From Kosakonia cowanii JCM 10956 = DSM 18146 (GTDB lineage: Bacteria > Pseudomonadota > Gammaproteobacteria > Enterobacterales > Enterobacteriaceae): a stretch of DNA of 64,000 nt. Each line of letters opens with the position of its first letter. Position 1 is the stretch's first letter. The DNA lies in NCBI RefSeq assembly GCF_001975225.1, contig NZ_CP019445.1:4402001-4466000 (forward strand), in the 5' to 3' direction. Under the pieces are notes generated by a model, which was not told where the DNA came from, ran no database searches, and worked only from the letters and a program-made list of their open reading frames with translations. The position numbers and the translations under genes are program-made. Positions 28,967 to 41,370 of this stretch are shown one piece after another.

Positions 28967-30493
28967 TTACGGCCTTGTAGTAATGGAGTTAACAAACCAC
29001 TGCTGGATATTGCCCATCGCAGCGTGCGAGGTATCCAGAATCGGCTGCGGATAGAAGCCAAGCAGTACCAGAAGCACGACCAGGATAAGGATCATAAACA
29101 GCTCGCGCAGTGACAGACCCGGCAGCGTCTGGTTCGCGATTTCGCTCTTCGCTTTACCGAAGTAAGCGCGATGCAGCATCGCCAGCGAGTAAACGGAGGC
29201 GAAGACCAGACCGAAGGTGGAGATCACGGTAATCATCGGTACAACCTGGTAGCTACCGAACAGGATCATGAACTCACCGACGAAGTTACCGGTACCCGGC
29301 ATACCCAGCGTCGCCACAGCGAAGAACATCGACAGCGCCGGCAGCCACTTAATCTTGCTCCACAAACCGCCCATCATGCGCATATCGCGGGTATGCAGAC
29401 GTTCGTAAAGCTGACCGCAGAGAATAAACAGACCTGCCGCCGAAAGACCGTGGGCAATCATCTGAATCACCGCGCCCTGGTAGGCCAGCTGGCTGCCGGT
29501 GTAGATGGCAATCAGTACGAAGCCCATGTGGGAAACGGAGGTGTAGGCGATAAGACGTTTGATATCGGTCTGCGTGAAGGCCATCCACGCGCCGTAGAAG
29601 ATACCAATTACGCCCAGCCACATGGCAATCGGTGCGAACTCCGCCGAAGCGTTCGGGAAGAGCGGCAGCGAGAAGCGCAGCAGGCCGTAAGCGGCGGTTT
29701 TCAGCAAGATCCCCGCGAGGTCAACGGAACCAGCGGTCGGTGCCTGCGAGTGCGCATCCGGCAGCCAGCCGTGCAGCGGCACCACCGGCATTTTCACCGC
29801 AAAGGCGATAAAGAAGCCGAGCATCAGCAGGTATTCAACGTTGTGGGACATCGGCGTTTTCAGCAGTTCTTCATAGTTGAAGGTCCACACGCCGGTGGCG
29901 TTGTAGTGCACAAACACCAGGCCGAGGATGGCAATCAACATCACCAGGCCGCTTGCCTGGGTATAGATGAAGAATTTCGTTGCCGCGGTGATACGCGTCT
30001 TCCCGTCGGAGGCTTTATGGCCCCACAGCGCAATCAGGAAGTACATCGGCACCAGCATCATTTCCCAGAAGAAGAAGAACAGGAACATGTCGATGGCAAG
30101 GAACACGCCGATAACGCCGCCGAGGATCCACATCAGGTTCAGGTGGAAGAAGCCCTGATATTTCTCGATTTCACGCCAGGAGCAGAGAACCGCCAGCACG
30201 CCAAGAAAGCCGGTCAGCACGACCATCAGCAGCGACAGACCGTCCATCGCCAGATGGACAGTGATGCCGAAGCGCGGGATCCAGTCGTGTTTAAAGCTCT
30301 CCTGCCACGTCGGGAAATCGGCAGCCTGCGATAAAGAGTAGCCACCCTGCAACCAGAGTTGCAGAGAGAGCGCCAGCGTCAGTCCCATGGTGATCAGGGC
30401 GATCCAGCGCGGCACCTTCACGCCGAAGCGCTCGGTTTGCCAACACAGGAAACCACCGATAAAGGGAATCAATATTAGCCAGGGTAATAACAT
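28967..30493 (-). CDS. nuoM: NADH:quinone oxidoreductase subunit M
   Basis: NuoM is a 508-residue antiporter-like subunit of the complex I membrane arm. It contains FFFFFWEMMLVPMYFLI with the key Glu of helix 5 and AFAVKMPVVPLHGWLPDAHSQAPTAGSV with the conserved Lys and Proton_antipo_M signature. It lies 162 bp after nuoL, one of only three sizeable gaps in the operon. Confidence 0.99.
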   Translation of the reverse strand: MLLPWLILIPFIGGFLCWQTERFGVKVPRWIALITMGLTLALSLQLWLQGGYSLSQAADFPTWQESFKHDWIPRFGITVHLAMDGLSLLMVVLTGFLGVLAVLCSWREIEKYQGFFHLNLMWILGGVIGVFLAIDMFLFFFFWEMMLVPMYFLIALWGHKASDGKTRITAATKFFIYTQASGLVMLIAILGLVFVHYNATGVWTFNYEELLKTPMSHNVEYLLMLGFFIAFAVKMPVVPLHGWLPDAHSQAPTAGSVDLAGILLKTAAYGLLRFSLPLFPNASAEFAPIAMWLGVIGIFYGAWMAFTQTDIKRLIAYTSVSHMGFVLIAIYTGSQLAYQGAVIQMIAHGLSAAGLFILCGQLYERLHTRDMRMMGGLWSKIKWLPALSMFFAVATLGMPGTGNFVGEFMILFGSYQVVPMITVISTFGLVFASVYSLAMLHRAYFGKAKSEIANQTLPGLSLRELFMILILVVLLVLLGFYPQPILDTSHAAMGNIQQWFVNSITTRP

Positions 30494-30620
30494 GGCGATT
30501 CATATTCCTTGTTTAAGTCCAGCTCAGGCTTTCTGGCTCGTCATCTGACTTCACCGTAACTGCCTGTCCTTTCGGACCTGATTTTCAACGAATTTTCACA
30601 AAATTCAGATTCTGCTCTTA

Positions 30621-30648
30621 GGCCGGAGAACAACTCTGCTCCCCGGCC
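30621..30648 (-). other. Stem-loop in the nuoL-nuoM gap
   Basis: GGCCGG (30621-30626) pairs with CCGGCC (30643-30648), with further imperfect pairing inside. It starts 8 bases after the nuoL stop on the minus strand and lies in the 162-bp nuoL-nuoM spacer. No U-tract follows, so it is more likely an mRNA-processing or stability element. Confidence 0.5.
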
Positions 30649-30655
30649 CAGGAAC

Positions 30656-32497
30656 TCAGCGCAACACCATCAGCAGACCGAGCACCACAACGGCACCGAT
30701 ACTCATGGAAGCAACATACCAGCGCAGATAACCGTTCTCGCTGAACAGCAGCCCTTTTCCGGCAAAGCGGGAGAGGATCGCCGGAATGTTCATCAGCGCA
30801 TTCAGCGGATCGCTCTTCAGCAGCCAGGCCACGCCCAGATACGGTTTCACGAAGATGCGATCGTAGAGCCAGTCGAAGCCCCAGGCATTGAACCACCAGG
30901 TGCCGAAGAAGCGGCCCGCCGCGCTGTTGGCAATCGATGTCACCAGCGTGCGTTTACCCAGCCACAGCCAGGCGGCCAGCAGAATGCCGATCACCGCCAC
31001 TGCGCCAGAGGCCACTTCCAGCATCACCACGCTGCTGTGCGCCAGCTCAGCCGTTTCCGGCAGAACACCGCGCAGCGGTGGCACAATCATCGCGCCAACA
31101 AAGGTGGAGAGGATCAGCAGCACAATCAGCGGCAGGTGATGGGTAATCCCCTTCCCTGCGTGGGCGTGAATCTGCTCTTTGCCGTGGAAGACAATGAAAA
31201 TCAGACGGAAGGTGTAGAGCGAGGTCATAAACGCCCCGACCAGACCCGCAATCATCAGGTTAACGTGACCGTTCGCTACCGCTCCTGCGAGGATCTCATC
31301 CTTACTGAAGAAGCCCGCGGTAATCAGCGGCAGTGCAGAGAGCGCCGCGCCACCGACCAGGAAGCAGGCATACACCAGCGGAATCGACTTACGCAGGCCG
31401 CCCATCTTGAAGATGTTCTGCTCGTGGTGGCAGGCGAGGATCACCGAACCGGAGGAGAGGAACAGCAGCGCTTTAAAGAAGGCGTGCGTCATCAGGTGGA
31501 AAATCGCCGCGTCCCATGCCTGTACGCCAAGCGCCAGGAACATGTAACCAATCTGGCTCATCGTCGAGTAGGCGAGCACGCGTTTGATATCGGTCTGCAC
31601 CAGCGCGGCGAAACCAGCCATCAGCAGCGTGACCGCACCAACGATACCGACCAGATGCAGCACTTCCGGCGTCATCAGGAACAGACCATGGGTACGGGCA
31701 ATCAGGTAGACACCTGCGGTAACCATCGTTGCGGCGTGGATCAGCGCAGAGACCGGTGTCGGACCAGCCATCGCGTCTGCAAGCCAGGTCTGCAACGGCA
31801 GCTGTGCCGATTTACCGACCGCGCCGCCCAGCAGCATCAGCGTCGCCCACATCAGCATATGGTTGCCGTTGGCGAAGTGCTGCGGCGCCAGCTCGACCAT
31901 CTCGCGGAAGTTTAGCGTGCCCAGCTCGTTGTAGAGGATGAACAGTGCGAACGCGAGGAAGACATCACCAACGCGGGTGACGACAAACGCTTTCATCGCC
32001 GCTGCGCCATTCTTCGGATCGGTGTAGTAGAAACCGATCAGCAGATAGGAGCAGAGACCCACGCCTTCCCAGCCGAGGTACATCAGCAGCAGGTTATCGC
32101 CCAGCACCAGAATCACCATGCTGGCGATAAAGAGGTTGGTGTAGGCGAAGAAGCGGGAGTAGCCCTCTTCCCCGCGCATATACCAGGAGGCGAACATATG
32201 GATCAGGAAGCCAACGCCGGTTACTACCGAGAGCATGGTCAGCGACAGGCCGTCCAGCACAAGGTTGAAACCGATATTGAAATCACCGACCGCCATCCAC
32301 GTCCACAACGGCTGAACAAACGCCTGCTGGCCGTTATTGAAGAACTCAACGCCAACCAGCGCCGTGACCAGCGCCGAGAGACCAATGGAGCCCATGCCAA
32401 CGGCGGCGGAGAGATTCTCCGACCAGCGACCACGGGAGAAAGCCAGTAACACAAAGCCAATAAGAGGAAAAATAATGGTTAAGGCGAGCATGTTCAT
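30656..32497 (-). CDS. nuoL: NADH:quinone oxidoreductase subunit L
   Basis: NuoL is the distal antiporter-like subunit of complex I, with 613 residues. It carries the helix-5 Glu in [22 protein letters not shown] and the Lys region [33 protein letters not shown]. The C-terminal extension contains the long lateral helix that braces the membrane arm. The start overlaps nuoK by 4 bases. Confidence 0.99.
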   Translation of the reverse strand: MNMLALTIIFPLIGFVLLAFSRGRWSENLSAAVGMGSIGLSALVTALVGVEFFNNGQQAFVQPLWTWMAVGDFNIGFNLVLDGLSLTMLSVVTGVGFLIHMFASWYMRGEEGYSRFFAYTNLFIASMVILVLGDNLLLMYLGWEGVGLCSYLLIGFYYTDPKNGAAAMKAFVVTRVGDVFLAFALFILYNELGTLNFREMVELAPQHFANGNHMLMWATLMLLGGAVGKSAQLPLQTWLADAMAGPTPVSALIHAATMVTAGVYLIARTHGLFLMTPEVLHLVGIVGAVTLLMAGFAALVQTDIKRVLAYSTMSQIGYMFLALGVQAWDAAIFHLMTHAFFKALLFLSSGSVILACHHEQNIFKMGGLRKSIPLVYACFLVGGAALSALPLITAGFFSKDEILAGAVANGHVNLMIAGLVGAFMTSLYTFRLIFIVFHGKEQIHAHAGKGITHHLPLIVLLILSTFVGAMIVPPLRGVLPETAELAHSSVVMLEVASGAVAVIGILLAAWLWLGKRTLVTSIANSAAGRFFGTWWFNAWGFDWLYDRIFVKPYLGVAWLLKSDPLNALMNIPAILSRFAGKGLLFSENGYLRWYVASMSIGAVVVLGLLMVLR

Positions 32498-32796
32498 CCA
32501 CGCATCTCACTTACTGAATCGATATTCAGACTCTGGCGGCGACGATGAAGTTGCAGCAGCAGCGCCAGGCCAATGCTCGCTTCCGCAGCGGCAAGGCTAA
32601 TGGCGAGAATATACATTACCTGACCGTCGGTCTGGCCCCAGTAGCTGCCGGCGACCACAAAGGCCAGCGCGGCGGCGTTGATCATGATCTCAAGCCCAAT
32701 CAGCATAAACAGCAGATTGCGGCGAATAACCAGACCAGTCAGACCCAGCACAAACAAAATCGCCGCGAGGATCAATCCATGTTGTAACGGGATCAT
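32494..32796 (-). CDS. nuoK: NADH:quinone oxidoreductase subunit K
   Basis: NuoK is a 100-residue, three-helix subunit related to MrpC. The two conserved buried glutamates are in [16 protein letters not shown] and [15 protein letters not shown]. It overlaps nuoJ and nuoL by 4 bases on each side, indicating coupled translation. Confidence 0.99.
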   Translation of the reverse strand: MIPLQHGLILAAILFVLGLTGLVIRRNLLFMLIGLEIMINAAALAFVVAGSYWGQTDGQVMYILAISLAAAEASIGLALLLQLHRRRQSLNIDSVSEMRG

Positions 32797-33347
32797 GCGT
32801 GCTCCTCCGTTTTTCTTTTCGCGCGGTCATCCGTGCGATTGCTCAGCAATTCGCCAGGTCTCTCTTCACGTCCAAGGTGGAACGCGACAACCAGACCTGC
32901 CAGCAGCAGCATTGAGGCCAGCTCAACCGCCAGAACGTAAGGACCAAACAGCGTGATACCGACCGCTTTCGCGCCAATCGCCGTGCCCTCGATGCCCTGA
33001 TCGTTAACGCCGATAATGGCGTAGATCATGACGCCCAGCAGCACCGCAGAGAGTACCGCAGGACCAATCCAGATTTGCGGCGTGAGCCAGTTACGCTCCT
33101 GCTCGACCACCGAATTGCCCATGTTCAGCATCATCACCACGAAGACGAACAGCACCATGATGGCCCCGGCGTAGACGATGATCTCCAGCGCCCCGGCGAA
33201 GTACGCGCCGAGGGAGAAGAAGACCCCGGCAATCGCCAGCAGAGAGATGATCAAGTACAGCAGCGCATGCACCGGATTGGTATGCGTAATAACGCGTACC
33301 GTCGTCAGGATGGCGATCAGGCCACAGATATAAAAAGCGAACTCCAT
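32793..33347 (-). CDS. nuoJ: NADH:quinone oxidoreductase subunit J
   Basis: NuoJ is a 184-residue membrane subunit with five predicted helices. The helix containing [19 protein letters not shown] is the conserved pi-bulge region near the quinone module. The C-terminal tail is charged. It lies 11 bases after nuoI and overlaps nuoK by 4. Confidence 0.99.
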   Translation of the reverse strand: MEFAFYICGLIAILTTVRVITHTNPVHALLYLIISLLAIAGVFFSLGAYFAGALEIIVYAGAIMVLFVFVVMMLNMGNSVVEQERNWLTPQIWIGPAVLSAVLLGVMIYAIIGVNDQGIEGTAIGAKAVGITLFGPYVLAVELASMLLLAGLVVAFHLGREERPGELLSNRTDDRAKRKTEEHA

Positions 33348-33358
33348 TGCCCCTCTCC

Positions 33359-33901
33359 TTACGGTAACAGGCCTTTGACGTCGATAGGCTTGGCTTCGTT
33401 TTCCGCTTCGCCCTTATCTTTGCCGTCGATTGCCATACCTGCCATCCGGTAGAAGTTATATTCCGGGTATTTGCCCGGACCGGAGATCAGCAGATCCTCT
33501 TTTTCATACACCAGATCCTGGCGCTTGAACTCACCGAGTTCGAAGTCCGGCGTCAGCTGAATCGCTGTTGTCGGGCACGCCTCTTCGCACATGCCGCAGA
33601 AGATGCAGCGCGAGAAGTTGATACGGAAAAACTCCGGATACCAGCGGCCATCAACGGTTTCCGCTTTCTGCAGCGAGATACAGCCGACAGGACAGGCAAC
33701 CGCACACAGGTTACAGGCCACGCAGCGCTCTGCGCCGTCCGGATCGCGCGTCAGCACGATACGGCCACGGTAGCGCGGGGCCAGGTAAACCGGCTCTTCC
33801 GGGTACATACGCGTTTCGCGTTTGGCGAACGCATGCAGGCCGATCATCCAGATACTGCGAACCTGGGTGCCAAAGCCCACGAATAACTCTTTTAACGTCA
33901 T
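33359..33901 (-). CDS. nuoI: NADH:quinone oxidoreductase subunit I
   Basis: NuoI carries clusters N6a and N6b, the last relay before N2 in NuoB. The 180 residues contain two 4Fe-4S motifs, [15 protein letters not shown] and [12 protein letters not shown]. The ATG at 33901 ([11 protein letters not shown]) matches E. coli; an upstream in-frame ATG would add 11 residues overlapping the nuoH end. Confidence 0.99.
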   Translation of the reverse strand: MTLKELFVGFGTQVRSIWMIGLHAFAKRETRMYPEEPVYLAPRYRGRIVLTRDPDGAERCVACNLCAVACPVGCISLQKAETVDGRWYPEFFRINFSRCIFCGMCEEACPTTAIQLTPDFELGEFKRQDLVYEKEDLLISGPGKYPEYNFYRMAGMAIDGKDKGEAENEAKPIDVKGLLP

Positions 33902-33918
33902 GGTCTCATCACCCCTTA

Positions 33919-34896
33919 TTACGGCGCCTGCCAAAGAATGACTGCCGCCGTGCCCAACAGGTTAAGCAGTGTCAGCGGCAGACAGATTTTCCAGCCGAAA
34001 GACATCACCTGATCGTAGCGAGGACGCGGCAGTGCGGCGCGAATCAAAATGAACATCATCATAAAGAACGCGGTTTTCAGCGCGAACCAGATAAACGGCG
34101 GTAACAGCGGACCCTGCCAGCCACCAAAGAAGAGGGTGACCATCAGCGCAGAGATGGTGACGATACCGATATACTCGCCGACGAAGAAGAGACCGAACTT
34201 CATGCCGGAGTATTCAATATGGTAACCATCCGCCAGCTCCTGCTCCGCTTCCGGCTGGTCAAACGGGTGACGGTGACACACCGCAACACCCGCGATAGCG
34301 AAGGTAACGAAGCCAAAGAATTGCGGAATGACGTTCCACAAACCCGCCTGGTTGTTGACGATGTCGGTCATATTGAATGAACCGGCCTGCGCCACCACGC
34401 CCATCAGCGACAGCCCGAGGAACACTTCGTAGCTCAGGGTTTGCGCAGAGGCACGCATCGCGCCGAGCAGGGAGTATTTGTTGTTACTGGACCAGCCAGC
34501 GAACAGCACCGCGTAGACTGCCAGACCCGCCATCATCAGGAAGAAGAGGACCCCGATATTGAGGTCGGCCACCACCCAGGTGGGGCTGACCGGCACAATG
34601 GCGAAGGCTAACAGCAGCGAGGTGAAGGCGATCACCGGCGCGAGGGTGAAGATCACGCGATCGGAGAAGCGCGGGATCCAGTCCTCTTTAAAGAACATCT
34701 TGATCATGTCCGCGACCAGCTGGAGTGAACCACCCCAGCCCACACGGTTCGGCCCATAACGGTTCTGGAACAGGCCGAGCAGGCGACGTTCGCCAAAGCT
34801 CATGAAGGCGCCGCAGGTGACAACCACCAGCAGGATGACCACCGCTTTCAGAATGCTTAACAGAATGTCGATAACATCCGGTGTTAACCAGCTCAT
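33919..34896 (-). CDS. nuoH: NADH:quinone oxidoreductase subunit H
   Basis: NuoH forms most of the quinone-binding cavity at the junction of the two arms. It has 325 residues and eight or so helices, with the family signatures [30 protein letters not shown] and the acidic loop [26 protein letters not shown]. Its start overlaps the nuoG stop by 4 bases. Confidence 0.99.
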   Translation of the reverse strand: MSWLTPDVIDILLSILKAVVILLVVVTCGAFMSFGERRLLGLFQNRYGPNRVGWGGSLQLVADMIKMFFKEDWIPRFSDRVIFTLAPVIAFTSLLLAFAIVPVSPTWVVADLNIGVLFFLMMAGLAVYAVLFAGWSSNNKYSLLGAMRASAQTLSYEVFLGLSLMGVVAQAGSFNMTDIVNNQAGLWNVIPQFFGFVTFAIAGVAVCHRHPFDQPEAEQELADGYHIEYSGMKFGLFFVGEYIGIVTISALMVTLFFGGWQGPLLPPFIWFALKTAFFMMMFILIRAALPRPRYDQVMSFGWKICLPLTLLNLLGTAAVILWQAP

Positions 34897-37619
34897 GCTT
34901 GCGCCTCCCGCAGATTTTCAAGACGTGCCCCGGCCAGCACCGGTGCAATACCCGGCATGCCCATCGGCAAACCGACCTGCCCCGCCGTCAGACCTTCCGA
35001 TACCTGCAGCGGCAGGCTGAGGGTCTGCCCTTCGTAGGTGAAGGAGACGTGCGCGCCTGCGTTTACGCCAAGCTTCGCGGCATCAGCCGGGTTAAGCGTG
35101 ATGTAAGGCTGCGGCATACGGCTCTGGAACACCGGCGAACGCTGCGACAGCTCATCACTGCCGAACAGGTGATAGTAAGGCGCGATACGCCACTCGCCAT
35201 CCCGTGCGCTGAAGGCGCCCGGAACGACGGTGAAGTAATCCAGCCCGTTCTCCGTCGCTTCAATCAGGCGTACGCCCGGATCGCCGTGACGCAGGTGGCC
35301 GCCCACTTCGTCCTGGAATTTGTTCCAGGCCTGCGGGGAGTTCCAGCCCGGTGCCCAGGCAAACGGAATTTGCGAGCGCGGAGCTGAAGGCTGGTTGTTC
35401 CCTTCCATTGAGAAGGCGAACATGGTGTCTTTATCCTGCGGCTGACGCGGTTCGTGGACGCTGATATTAGCGCGCATTGCGGTACGACCACTGTAGCGGT
35501 GCGGCTCACGCGCCAGTTTCTGCCCGCGAATGCGGAAGCTGGCATCCGGTGCGGCATTTTTGATGCCCGCCAGCTGCGGCAGCGCGGCGACGGCGGCGTC
35601 GATCACATGATCGAGCTGCGTCCAGTCCACTTCGCGGTTCAGCACGGTGCTGTGCAGCGAGTGCAGCCAGCGCCAGCTTTCCAGCATCAGCGCTTTGTTG
35701 TCGTAGTAGCTCGGGTCATAAACCTGGAAGAAGCGCTGAGCGCGGCCTTCGTTGTTGATGACCGTGCCGTCGCTTTCCGCGAAGCTTGCCGCAGAGAGCA
35801 CCAGATGGGCGTTATCCATAATCGCCGTGCGCTGGTGATCGACCACCAGCACCAGCGGCGCTTTCGCCAGCGCAGCATCTACGCGCGCAGCAGAAGCGTG
35901 ACGGTGCAGATCGTTTTCCAGCACCACAACCGCGTCGGCGCTGCCGCTCTCCAGTTCGGAGAGTGCATCATCGAGGCTGCCGCCGCCGATAAGGCCGAGG
36001 CCCATGCTGTTAACGGAGCGGGCAATCATGGTGATGCCGACATCGGCACCGCGCCCTTTCAGCGCTTTCGCCACGTTCGCCGCCGCATGGATTACGTCGG
36101 TGCTACCGGCGTTGGTGCCGGAGATAATCAGCGGTTTCTTCGCCCCGGCCAGTGCCTGGACAATGACATCCACTTTGCCCTGCAGATCGCTGCTCAGGCC
36201 GTCAACCGCCGGTGCGGAGTTATCCAGCGCATGGGCGATGGCAAAGCCTAAACGTGCCTGATCTTCCACCGGCGCGCGGTAGGTCCACGCAGCGATGTCG
36301 TCCAGACGGGTGCTGTCGACGTTGGTGACAAACAGCGGATGTTTAGCGCGCTGACCGATATTCATGATCGCCGCAATCTGCCAGTCGGCAACTTTCTGCG
36401 CCGCCGCCATTTCGCGGGCTTTGCCTTTCACCGCCTGACGTACCGCCAGCGCGACGCGCGCGCCGGTCTGGGTCACGTCTTCGCCGAGGATCAGCACTGC
36501 GTCGTAAGATTCGATTTCACGCAGCGCCGGAGTACGGATGCCACCTTCGCGCAGCACTTTCAGTGCCAGCGTCAGTCGCTCCTGCTCGCCTTTCGCGATA
36601 CCGGTGTAGAAGTTCTCCGCACCGACCAGTTCGCGCAGCGCGAAGTTGCTCTCAACGCTTGCGCGCGGAGAACCGATGCCGATCACTTTCTTCGACTGGC
36701 GCAGAATATCCGCCGCGCCCTGCATCGCCTGTTCGGCGTTGAGGGTGATGAGATCGTCGCCGCGACGCTGTACCGGCTGGCGCGGACGATCTTTCAGGTT
36801 GACGTAACCATAGCCGAAACGACCGCGGTCGCAGAGGAAGTAGTGGTTAACCGTGCCGTTGTAGCGGTTCTCGATACGACGCAGTTCGCCGTAACGCTCG
36901 CCCGGGCTGGTGTTACAGCCGATCGAGCACTGCTGGCAGATGCTCGGTGCGAACTGCATATCCCATTTACGGTTATAGCGCTCGGAGTGGGTTTTGTCGG
37001 TGAAAACGCCGGTCGGGCAGATTTCAACCAGGTTACCGGAGAACTCGCTCTCCAGCGTGCCCTCTTCCGGGCGGCCGAAGTAGACGTTGTCATGTGCGCC
37101 ATAGACGCCCAGGTCGGTACCGTCGGCATAATCTTTGTAGTAGCGCACACAGCGGTAGCAGGCGATACAGCGGTTCATCTCATGAGAAATGAACGGGCCG
37201 AGGTCCTGGTTACGGTGCGTACGTTTGGTGAAACGGTAGCGACGGAAGCTGTGACCGGTCATAACGGTCATATCCTGCAGGTGGCAGTTGCCGCCCTCTT
37301 CGCAGACCGGACAGTCGTGCGGGTGGTTGGTCATCAACCACTCCACCACGCTCTCACGGAACTCTTTCGCTTCGTGATCGTCAATAGAGATAAATGTGCC
37401 GTCGGATGCCGGTGTCATACAGGACATAACCAGGCGGCCACGCGTGTCTTCCGCGTTTTGATATTGCTTCACCGCACACTGGCGGCACGCACCCACGCTC
37501 CCCAGCGCCGGATGCCAGCAAAAATAAGGAATATCAAGGCCCAACGAGAGACAAGCCTCTAACAGGTTGTCTGCGCCGTTTACCTCGTATTCTTTGCCGT
37601 CTACGTGAATAGTAGCCAT
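34893..37619 (-). CDS. nuoG: NADH:quinone oxidoreductase subunit G
   Basis: NuoG is the 908-residue peripheral subunit with clusters N1b, N4, N5 and the off-path N7. An N-terminal 2Fe-2S ferredoxin domain includes [18 protein letters not shown], followed by the His-Cys3 segment [27 protein letters not shown] and the N7 motif CQQCSIGCN. The rest is a molybdopterin-oxidoreductase-like domain without cofactor. The ATG at 37619 ([13 protein letters not shown]) is preferred to one two codons upstream. Confidence 0.99.
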   Translation of the reverse strand: MATIHVDGKEYEVNGADNLLEACLSLGLDIPYFCWHPALGSVGACRQCAVKQYQNAEDTRGRLVMSCMTPASDGTFISIDDHEAKEFRESVVEWLMTNHPHDCPVCEEGGNCHLQDMTVMTGHSFRRYRFTKRTHRNQDLGPFISHEMNRCIACYRCVRYYKDYADGTDLGVYGAHDNVYFGRPEEGTLESEFSGNLVEICPTGVFTDKTHSERYNRKWDMQFAPSICQQCSIGCNTSPGERYGELRRIENRYNGTVNHYFLCDRGRFGYGYVNLKDRPRQPVQRRGDDLITLNAEQAMQGAADILRQSKKVIGIGSPRASVESNFALRELVGAENFYTGIAKGEQERLTLALKVLREGGIRTPALREIESYDAVLILGEDVTQTGARVALAVRQAVKGKAREMAAAQKVADWQIAAIMNIGQRAKHPLFVTNVDSTRLDDIAAWTYRAPVEDQARLGFAIAHALDNSAPAVDGLSSDLQGKVDVIVQALAGAKKPLIISGTNAGSTDVIHAAANVAKALKGRGADVGITMIARSVNSMGLGLIGGGSLDDALSELESGSADAVVVLENDLHRHASAARVDAALAKAPLVLVVDHQRTAIMDNAHLVLSAASFAESDGTVINNEGRAQRFFQVYDPSYYDNKALMLESWRWLHSLHSTVLNREVDWTQLDHVIDAAVAALPQLAGIKNAAPDASFRIRGQKLAREPHRYSGRTAMRANISVHEPRQPQDKDTMFAFSMEGNNQPSAPRSQIPFAWAPGWNSPQAWNKFQDEVGGHLRHGDPGVRLIEATENGLDYFTVVPGAFSARDGEWRIAPYYHLFGSDELSQRSPVFQSRMPQPYITLNPADAAKLGVNAGAHVSFTYEGQTLSLPLQVSEGLTAGQVGLPMGMPGIAPVLAGARLENLREAQA

Positions 37620-37677
37620 TAGCATGCTTCCAGTTGTCTCAGCCGGAGCTGAGAATTAATCAAAATTCGTTCCGCGT

Positions 37678-37702
37678 CCCCTCACCTGCTCACGATGAGG
37701 GG
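37678..37702 (-). other. Stem-loop in the nuoF-nuoG gap
   Basis: A 7-bp stem CCCCTCA/TGAGGGG (37678-37684, 37696-37702) begins in the last bases between the nuoF stop and nuoG. A second small repeat (CTCAG/CTGAG) lies at about 37638-37653. They fill the 89-bp nuoF-nuoG spacer; no U-tract follows. Confidence 0.5.
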
Positions 37703-37708
37703 GAACCA

Positions 37709-39046
37709 TTACCAGCGCGCTTTCAGCAGGTTTGGCTGGATACCGCCAATCGCATGGGTATTGCTGAATTGCTGCTTGATCCCCGCTTCGAACTCTTCGC
37801 GGAAATACTTAATTGCGCTCTGTAACGGTTCAACCGCACCCGGCGCGTGTGCGCAGAAGGTTTTACCCGGCCCAAGCTGGCGGCAGAGTTGCTCCAGGGT
37901 TTCGATATCGCCAGGCTGGCCTTCGCCACGCTCCAGCGCACGCAGGATTTTGACGCTCCACGGCAGCCCGTCACGGCACGGCGTACACCAGCCGCAGGAC
38001 TCGCGGGCGAAGAACTCTTCCAGGTTACGCACCAGCGGCACCATGCCAATTTCATGGTCAACGGCCATCGCCAGCGCGGTACCTAAACGGCTGCCCGCTT
38101 TACCGATGCTTTCGAACTCCATCGGCAGATCGAGGTGCGCTTCGGTAAGGAAGTCGGTTCCCGCGCCGCCCGGCTGCCAGGCTTTGAATTTCAGCCCGTC
38201 GCGCATGCCGCCCGCGTACTCTTCGAGGATTTCACGCGCGGTAGTGCCAAACGGCAGCTCCCAGACGCCCGGGTTTTTCACGCGCCCGGAGAAGCCCATC
38301 AGTTTGGTACCGGCATCTTTGCTGGTTGACAGGCTCTGGTACCACTCCACGCCGTTGGCAAGGATTGCCGGGACGTTACACAGGGTTTCAACGTTGTTAA
38401 CGCAAGTCGGTTTACCCCATACGCCGGAGCTTGCCGGGAAAGGCGGTTTTGAGCGCGGGTTCGCGCGACGCCCTTCCAGCGAGTTGATCAGCGCCGTCTC
38501 TTCGCCGCAGATGTAACGACCTGCGCCGGTATGGACGATAAGTTCGAAATCGAACCCGCTGCCGAGAATATTTTTGCCAAGCAAGCCCGCTTCGGTGGCT
38601 TCAGCAATGGCGCGGCGCAGATGCACCGCCGCTTCGATGTACTCTCCGCGCAGGAAGATGTAGCCACGATAGGCCTTCAGCGCAAAGGCGGAGATCAGCA
38701 TGCCTTCCACCAGCAGGTGCGGCAACTGCTCCATCAACAGGCGGTCTTTATAGGTGCCCGGCTCCATCTCATCGGCGTTACACAGCAGGTAACGGATGTT
38801 CATCGATTCGTCTTTCGGCATCAGGCTCCACTTAAGACCGGTGGAGAAGCCCGCGCCGCCGCGCCCTTTCAGGCCAGCGTCTTTTACCTGGTTGACGATT
38901 TCGTCCGGTGCCAGCCCGGTCAGGGCCTTACGCGCACCGGCATAGCCGTTCTTGCTCTGATACTCTTCAAGCCAGACCGGCTGTTTGTCATCGCGCAGAC
39001 GCCAGGTCAGCGGATGGGTTTCGGGAGTACGGATAATGGTCTTCAT
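37709..39046 (-). CDS. nuoF: NADH:quinone oxidoreductase subunit F
   Basis: NuoF binds NADH and FMN and carries cluster N3. The 445 residues show the glycine-rich nucleotide-binding [16 protein letters not shown] and NADH loop, and the 4Fe-4S motif [12 protein letters not shown] with a distal Cys in the C-terminal domain ([13 protein letters not shown]). The start overlaps the nuoE stop by one base (TAATG). Confidence 0.99.
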   Translation of the reverse strand: MKTIIRTPETHPLTWRLRDDKQPVWLEEYQSKNGYAGARKALTGLAPDEIVNQVKDAGLKGRGGAGFSTGLKWSLMPKDESMNIRYLLCNADEMEPGTYKDRLLMEQLPHLLVEGMLISAFALKAYRGYIFLRGEYIEAAVHLRRAIAEATEAGLLGKNILGSGFDFELIVHTGAGRYICGEETALINSLEGRRANPRSKPPFPASSGVWGKPTCVNNVETLCNVPAILANGVEWYQSLSTSKDAGTKLMGFSGRVKNPGVWELPFGTTAREILEEYAGGMRDGLKFKAWQPGGAGTDFLTEAHLDLPMEFESIGKAGSRLGTALAMAVDHEIGMVPLVRNLEEFFARESCGWCTPCRDGLPWSVKILRALERGEGQPGDIETLEQLCRQLGPGKTFCAHAPGAVEPLQSAIKYFREEFEAGIKQQFSNTHAIGGIQPNLLKARW

Positions 39047-39546
39047 TATTTATACCGCTCCAGCAAGTCAGGGATCGTTTCCGGCGTCAGAGAACTGTGG
39101 GTGTCCTCATCGATCATCATGGTCGGCCCTTTGTCGCAGTTGCCGAGACAGCAGGTTGGCAGCAGCGTAAAACGGCCATCAAACGTGGTCTGGCCCGGCT
39201 TGATCTTCAGGTGGCTCTCAATCGCCGACTGGATCCCCTGATAGCCAGTGATGTGACACACCACGCTGTCGCAGTAGCGGATCACATGGCGGCCGACCGG
39301 CTGGCGGAAGATCTGGCTGTAGAACGTTGCCACGCCTTCGACATCGCTCGCCGGAATGCCCAGCACGTCGGCGATAGCGTAAATTGCGCCGTCCGGCACC
39401 CAGCCACGCTGTTTCTGAACGATCTTCAGCGCTTCAATGGACGCCGCACGCGGGTCTTCGTAGTGGTGCTTCTCGTGCTCAATTGCCTCACGCTCTGCCG
39501 CACTCAGCTCAAAAGCCCCGGTTTCTGGTTGTTGATTCTCGTGCAT
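39046..39546 (-). CDS. nuoE: NADH:quinone oxidoreductase subunit E
   Basis: NuoE is a 166-residue thioredoxin-like 2Fe-2S protein carrying cluster N1a next to NuoF. The ligands are visible as CDSVVC and [10 protein letters not shown]. It lies 2 bases after nuoCD and overlaps nuoF by one. Confidence 0.99.
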   Translation of the reverse strand: MHENQQPETGAFELSAAEREAIEHEKHHYEDPRAASIEALKIVQKQRGWVPDGAIYAIADVLGIPASDVEGVATFYSQIFRQPVGRHVIRYCDSVVCHITGYQGIQSAIESHLKIKPGQTTFDGRFTLLPTCCLGNCDKGPTMMIDEDTHSSLTPETIPDLLERYK

Positions 39547-39548
39547 AA

Positions 39549-41339
39549 TTAGCGGTCCACATCTGACATAACAAAATCGATACTACCCAGGTAGACAATC
39601 AAGTCTGAGACCAGGCTGCCGCGGATTGCCGCCGGAATTTGCTGCAGATGCGGGAAACTCGGCGTACGAATACGGGTACGGTAGCTCATGGTGCTGCCGT
39701 CACTGGTAAGGTAGTAACTGTTGATACCCTTGGTTGCTTCAATCATCTGGAAGGATTCGTTGGCCGGCATCACCGGGCCCCACGATACCTGCAGGAAGTG
39801 AGTAATCAGGGTTTCGATATGTTGCAGCGTGCGCTCTTTCGGCGGCGGCGTGGTCAGCGGGTGATCCGCTTTGAACGGCCCTTCCGGCATATTGTTGAGG
39901 CATTGCTCAAGAATGCGCAGGCTCTGGCGCAGCTCTTCCACTTTCAGCATCACGCGGGTGTAGCAGTCGCTGACGCCACCGCCGACCGGGATTTCGAAGT
40001 CGAAGTTCTGATAGCCGGAGTAAGGGCGCGCTTTACGCACGTCAAAGTTGATGCCGGTAGCACGCAGGCCTGCGCCGGTGGTGCCCCACTCCAGCGCCTC
40101 TTTCGCGCCGTAAGCGGCAACGCCCTGGGCACGGCCTTTCAGAATGGAGTTACGCAGTGCGGCTTTCTCATAGGAAGCCAGACGTTTCGGCATCCAGTCG
40201 AGGAATTCACGCAGCAGGCGATCCCAGCCGCGCGGTAGATCGTGCGCGACGCCGCCGATGCGGAACCAGGCCGGGTGCATACGGAAACCGGTGATCGCTT
40301 CCACCAGATCGTAGATTTTCTGACGATCGGTAAAGGCGAAGAAGACCGGCGTCATCGCGCCGACGTCCTGAATAAAGGTAGAGATATAGAGCAGGTGGCT
40401 GTTGATGCGGAACAGCTCAGAGAGCATCACGCGGATCACTTCCACGCGTTCCGGCACGGTAATGCCTGCCAGTTTCTCGACCGCCAGTACGTATGGCATC
40501 TCGTTGACGCAGCCGCCGAGGTACTCAACGCGGTCGGTATAAGGAATGTAGCTGTGCCATGACTGGCGTTCGCCCATCTTCTCCGCGCCGCGGTGGTGAT
40601 AACCGATATCCGGCACGCAGTCGACGATCTCTTCGCCATCAAGCTGCAGGATGATGCGGAACGCACCGTGCGCAGAGGGGTGGTTTGGACCGAGGTTAAG
40701 GAACATGAAGTCCTCGTTGTCGGTGCCGCGCTTCATGCCCCAATCTTCCGGCTTGAAGGTCAGCGCTTCCATCTCCAGATCCTGCTTGGCTTTGGTCAGC
40801 TCAAACGGATCGAATTCGGTGGCGCGCGCCGGGTAGTCTTTACGCAGCGGGTGGCCGGTCCAGGTCTGCGGCATCATGATGCGCGTCAGATGCGGGTGGC
40901 CATCAAAAGTGATACCAAACATCTCCCAGGTTTCACGCTCATACCAGTTAGCGTTCGGGAAGAGTTTAGTGATAGTCGGCACATGCAAATCGTTTTCTGC
41001 GAGGGCCACTTTCAGCATGATGTCGCTGTTACGATCAATCGACAAGAAGTGGTAGAAAACGGAAAAATCCGCGGCGGGCAGACCGGCGCGGTGTGTGCGT
41101 AGACGCTCGTCCATGCCGTGAAGATCGAACAGCATGACGTAAGGCTTCGGTAATTTCTTTAAGAAATCGACCACTTCCAGTAACTGCTCACGCTTCACCC
41201 AAACGACGGGTACCCCGGTGCGGGTCGCCTGAACGGAAAAGGCATCCGGCCCAAAACGGTTGCGCAATTCGCCAATGACCGGATCATCCAGATGATCCCG
41301 GGTCTGCCATGGGGCTTCTTGCGCAGTTAAATCGGTCAT
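39549..41339 (-). CDS. nuoC: NADH:quinone oxidoreductase fused subunit CD
   Basis: This is the fused NuoCD subunit typical of enterobacteria, with 596 residues. Residues 1 to about 190 are the 30-kDa (C) part ([26 protein letters not shown]). The rest is the 49-kDa (D) part derived from NiFe hydrogenase, lining the quinone site ([26 protein letters not shown]). The ATG at 41339 gives [12 protein letters not shown]; an upstream ATG would add four residues. Confidence 0.99.
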   Translation of the reverse strand: MTDLTAQEAPWQTRDHLDDPVIGELRNRFGPDAFSVQATRTGVPVVWVKREQLLEVVDFLKKLPKPYVMLFDLHGMDERLRTHRAGLPAADFSVFYHFLSIDRNSDIMLKVALAENDLHVPTITKLFPNANWYERETWEMFGITFDGHPHLTRIMMPQTWTGHPLRKDYPARATEFDPFELTKAKQDLEMEALTFKPEDWGMKRGTDNEDFMFLNLGPNHPSAHGAFRIILQLDGEEIVDCVPDIGYHHRGAEKMGERQSWHSYIPYTDRVEYLGGCVNEMPYVLAVEKLAGITVPERVEVIRVMLSELFRINSHLLYISTFIQDVGAMTPVFFAFTDRQKIYDLVEAITGFRMHPAWFRIGGVAHDLPRGWDRLLREFLDWMPKRLASYEKAALRNSILKGRAQGVAAYGAKEALEWGTTGAGLRATGINFDVRKARPYSGYQNFDFEIPVGGGVSDCYTRVMLKVEELRQSLRILEQCLNNMPEGPFKADHPLTTPPPKERTLQHIETLITHFLQVSWGPVMPANESFQMIEATKGINSYYLTSDGSTMSYRTRIRTPSFPHLQQIPAAIRGSLVSDLIVYLGSIDFVMSDVDR

Positions 41340-41370
41340 ATTTTTCACCATTGCAAAGGGTCCGTGGTGA

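Noticed and set aside
36339..37562. 407-codon plus-strand frame opposite nuoG
   Set aside because: Antisense shadow of nuoG with no domain, promoter or ribosome-binding site.
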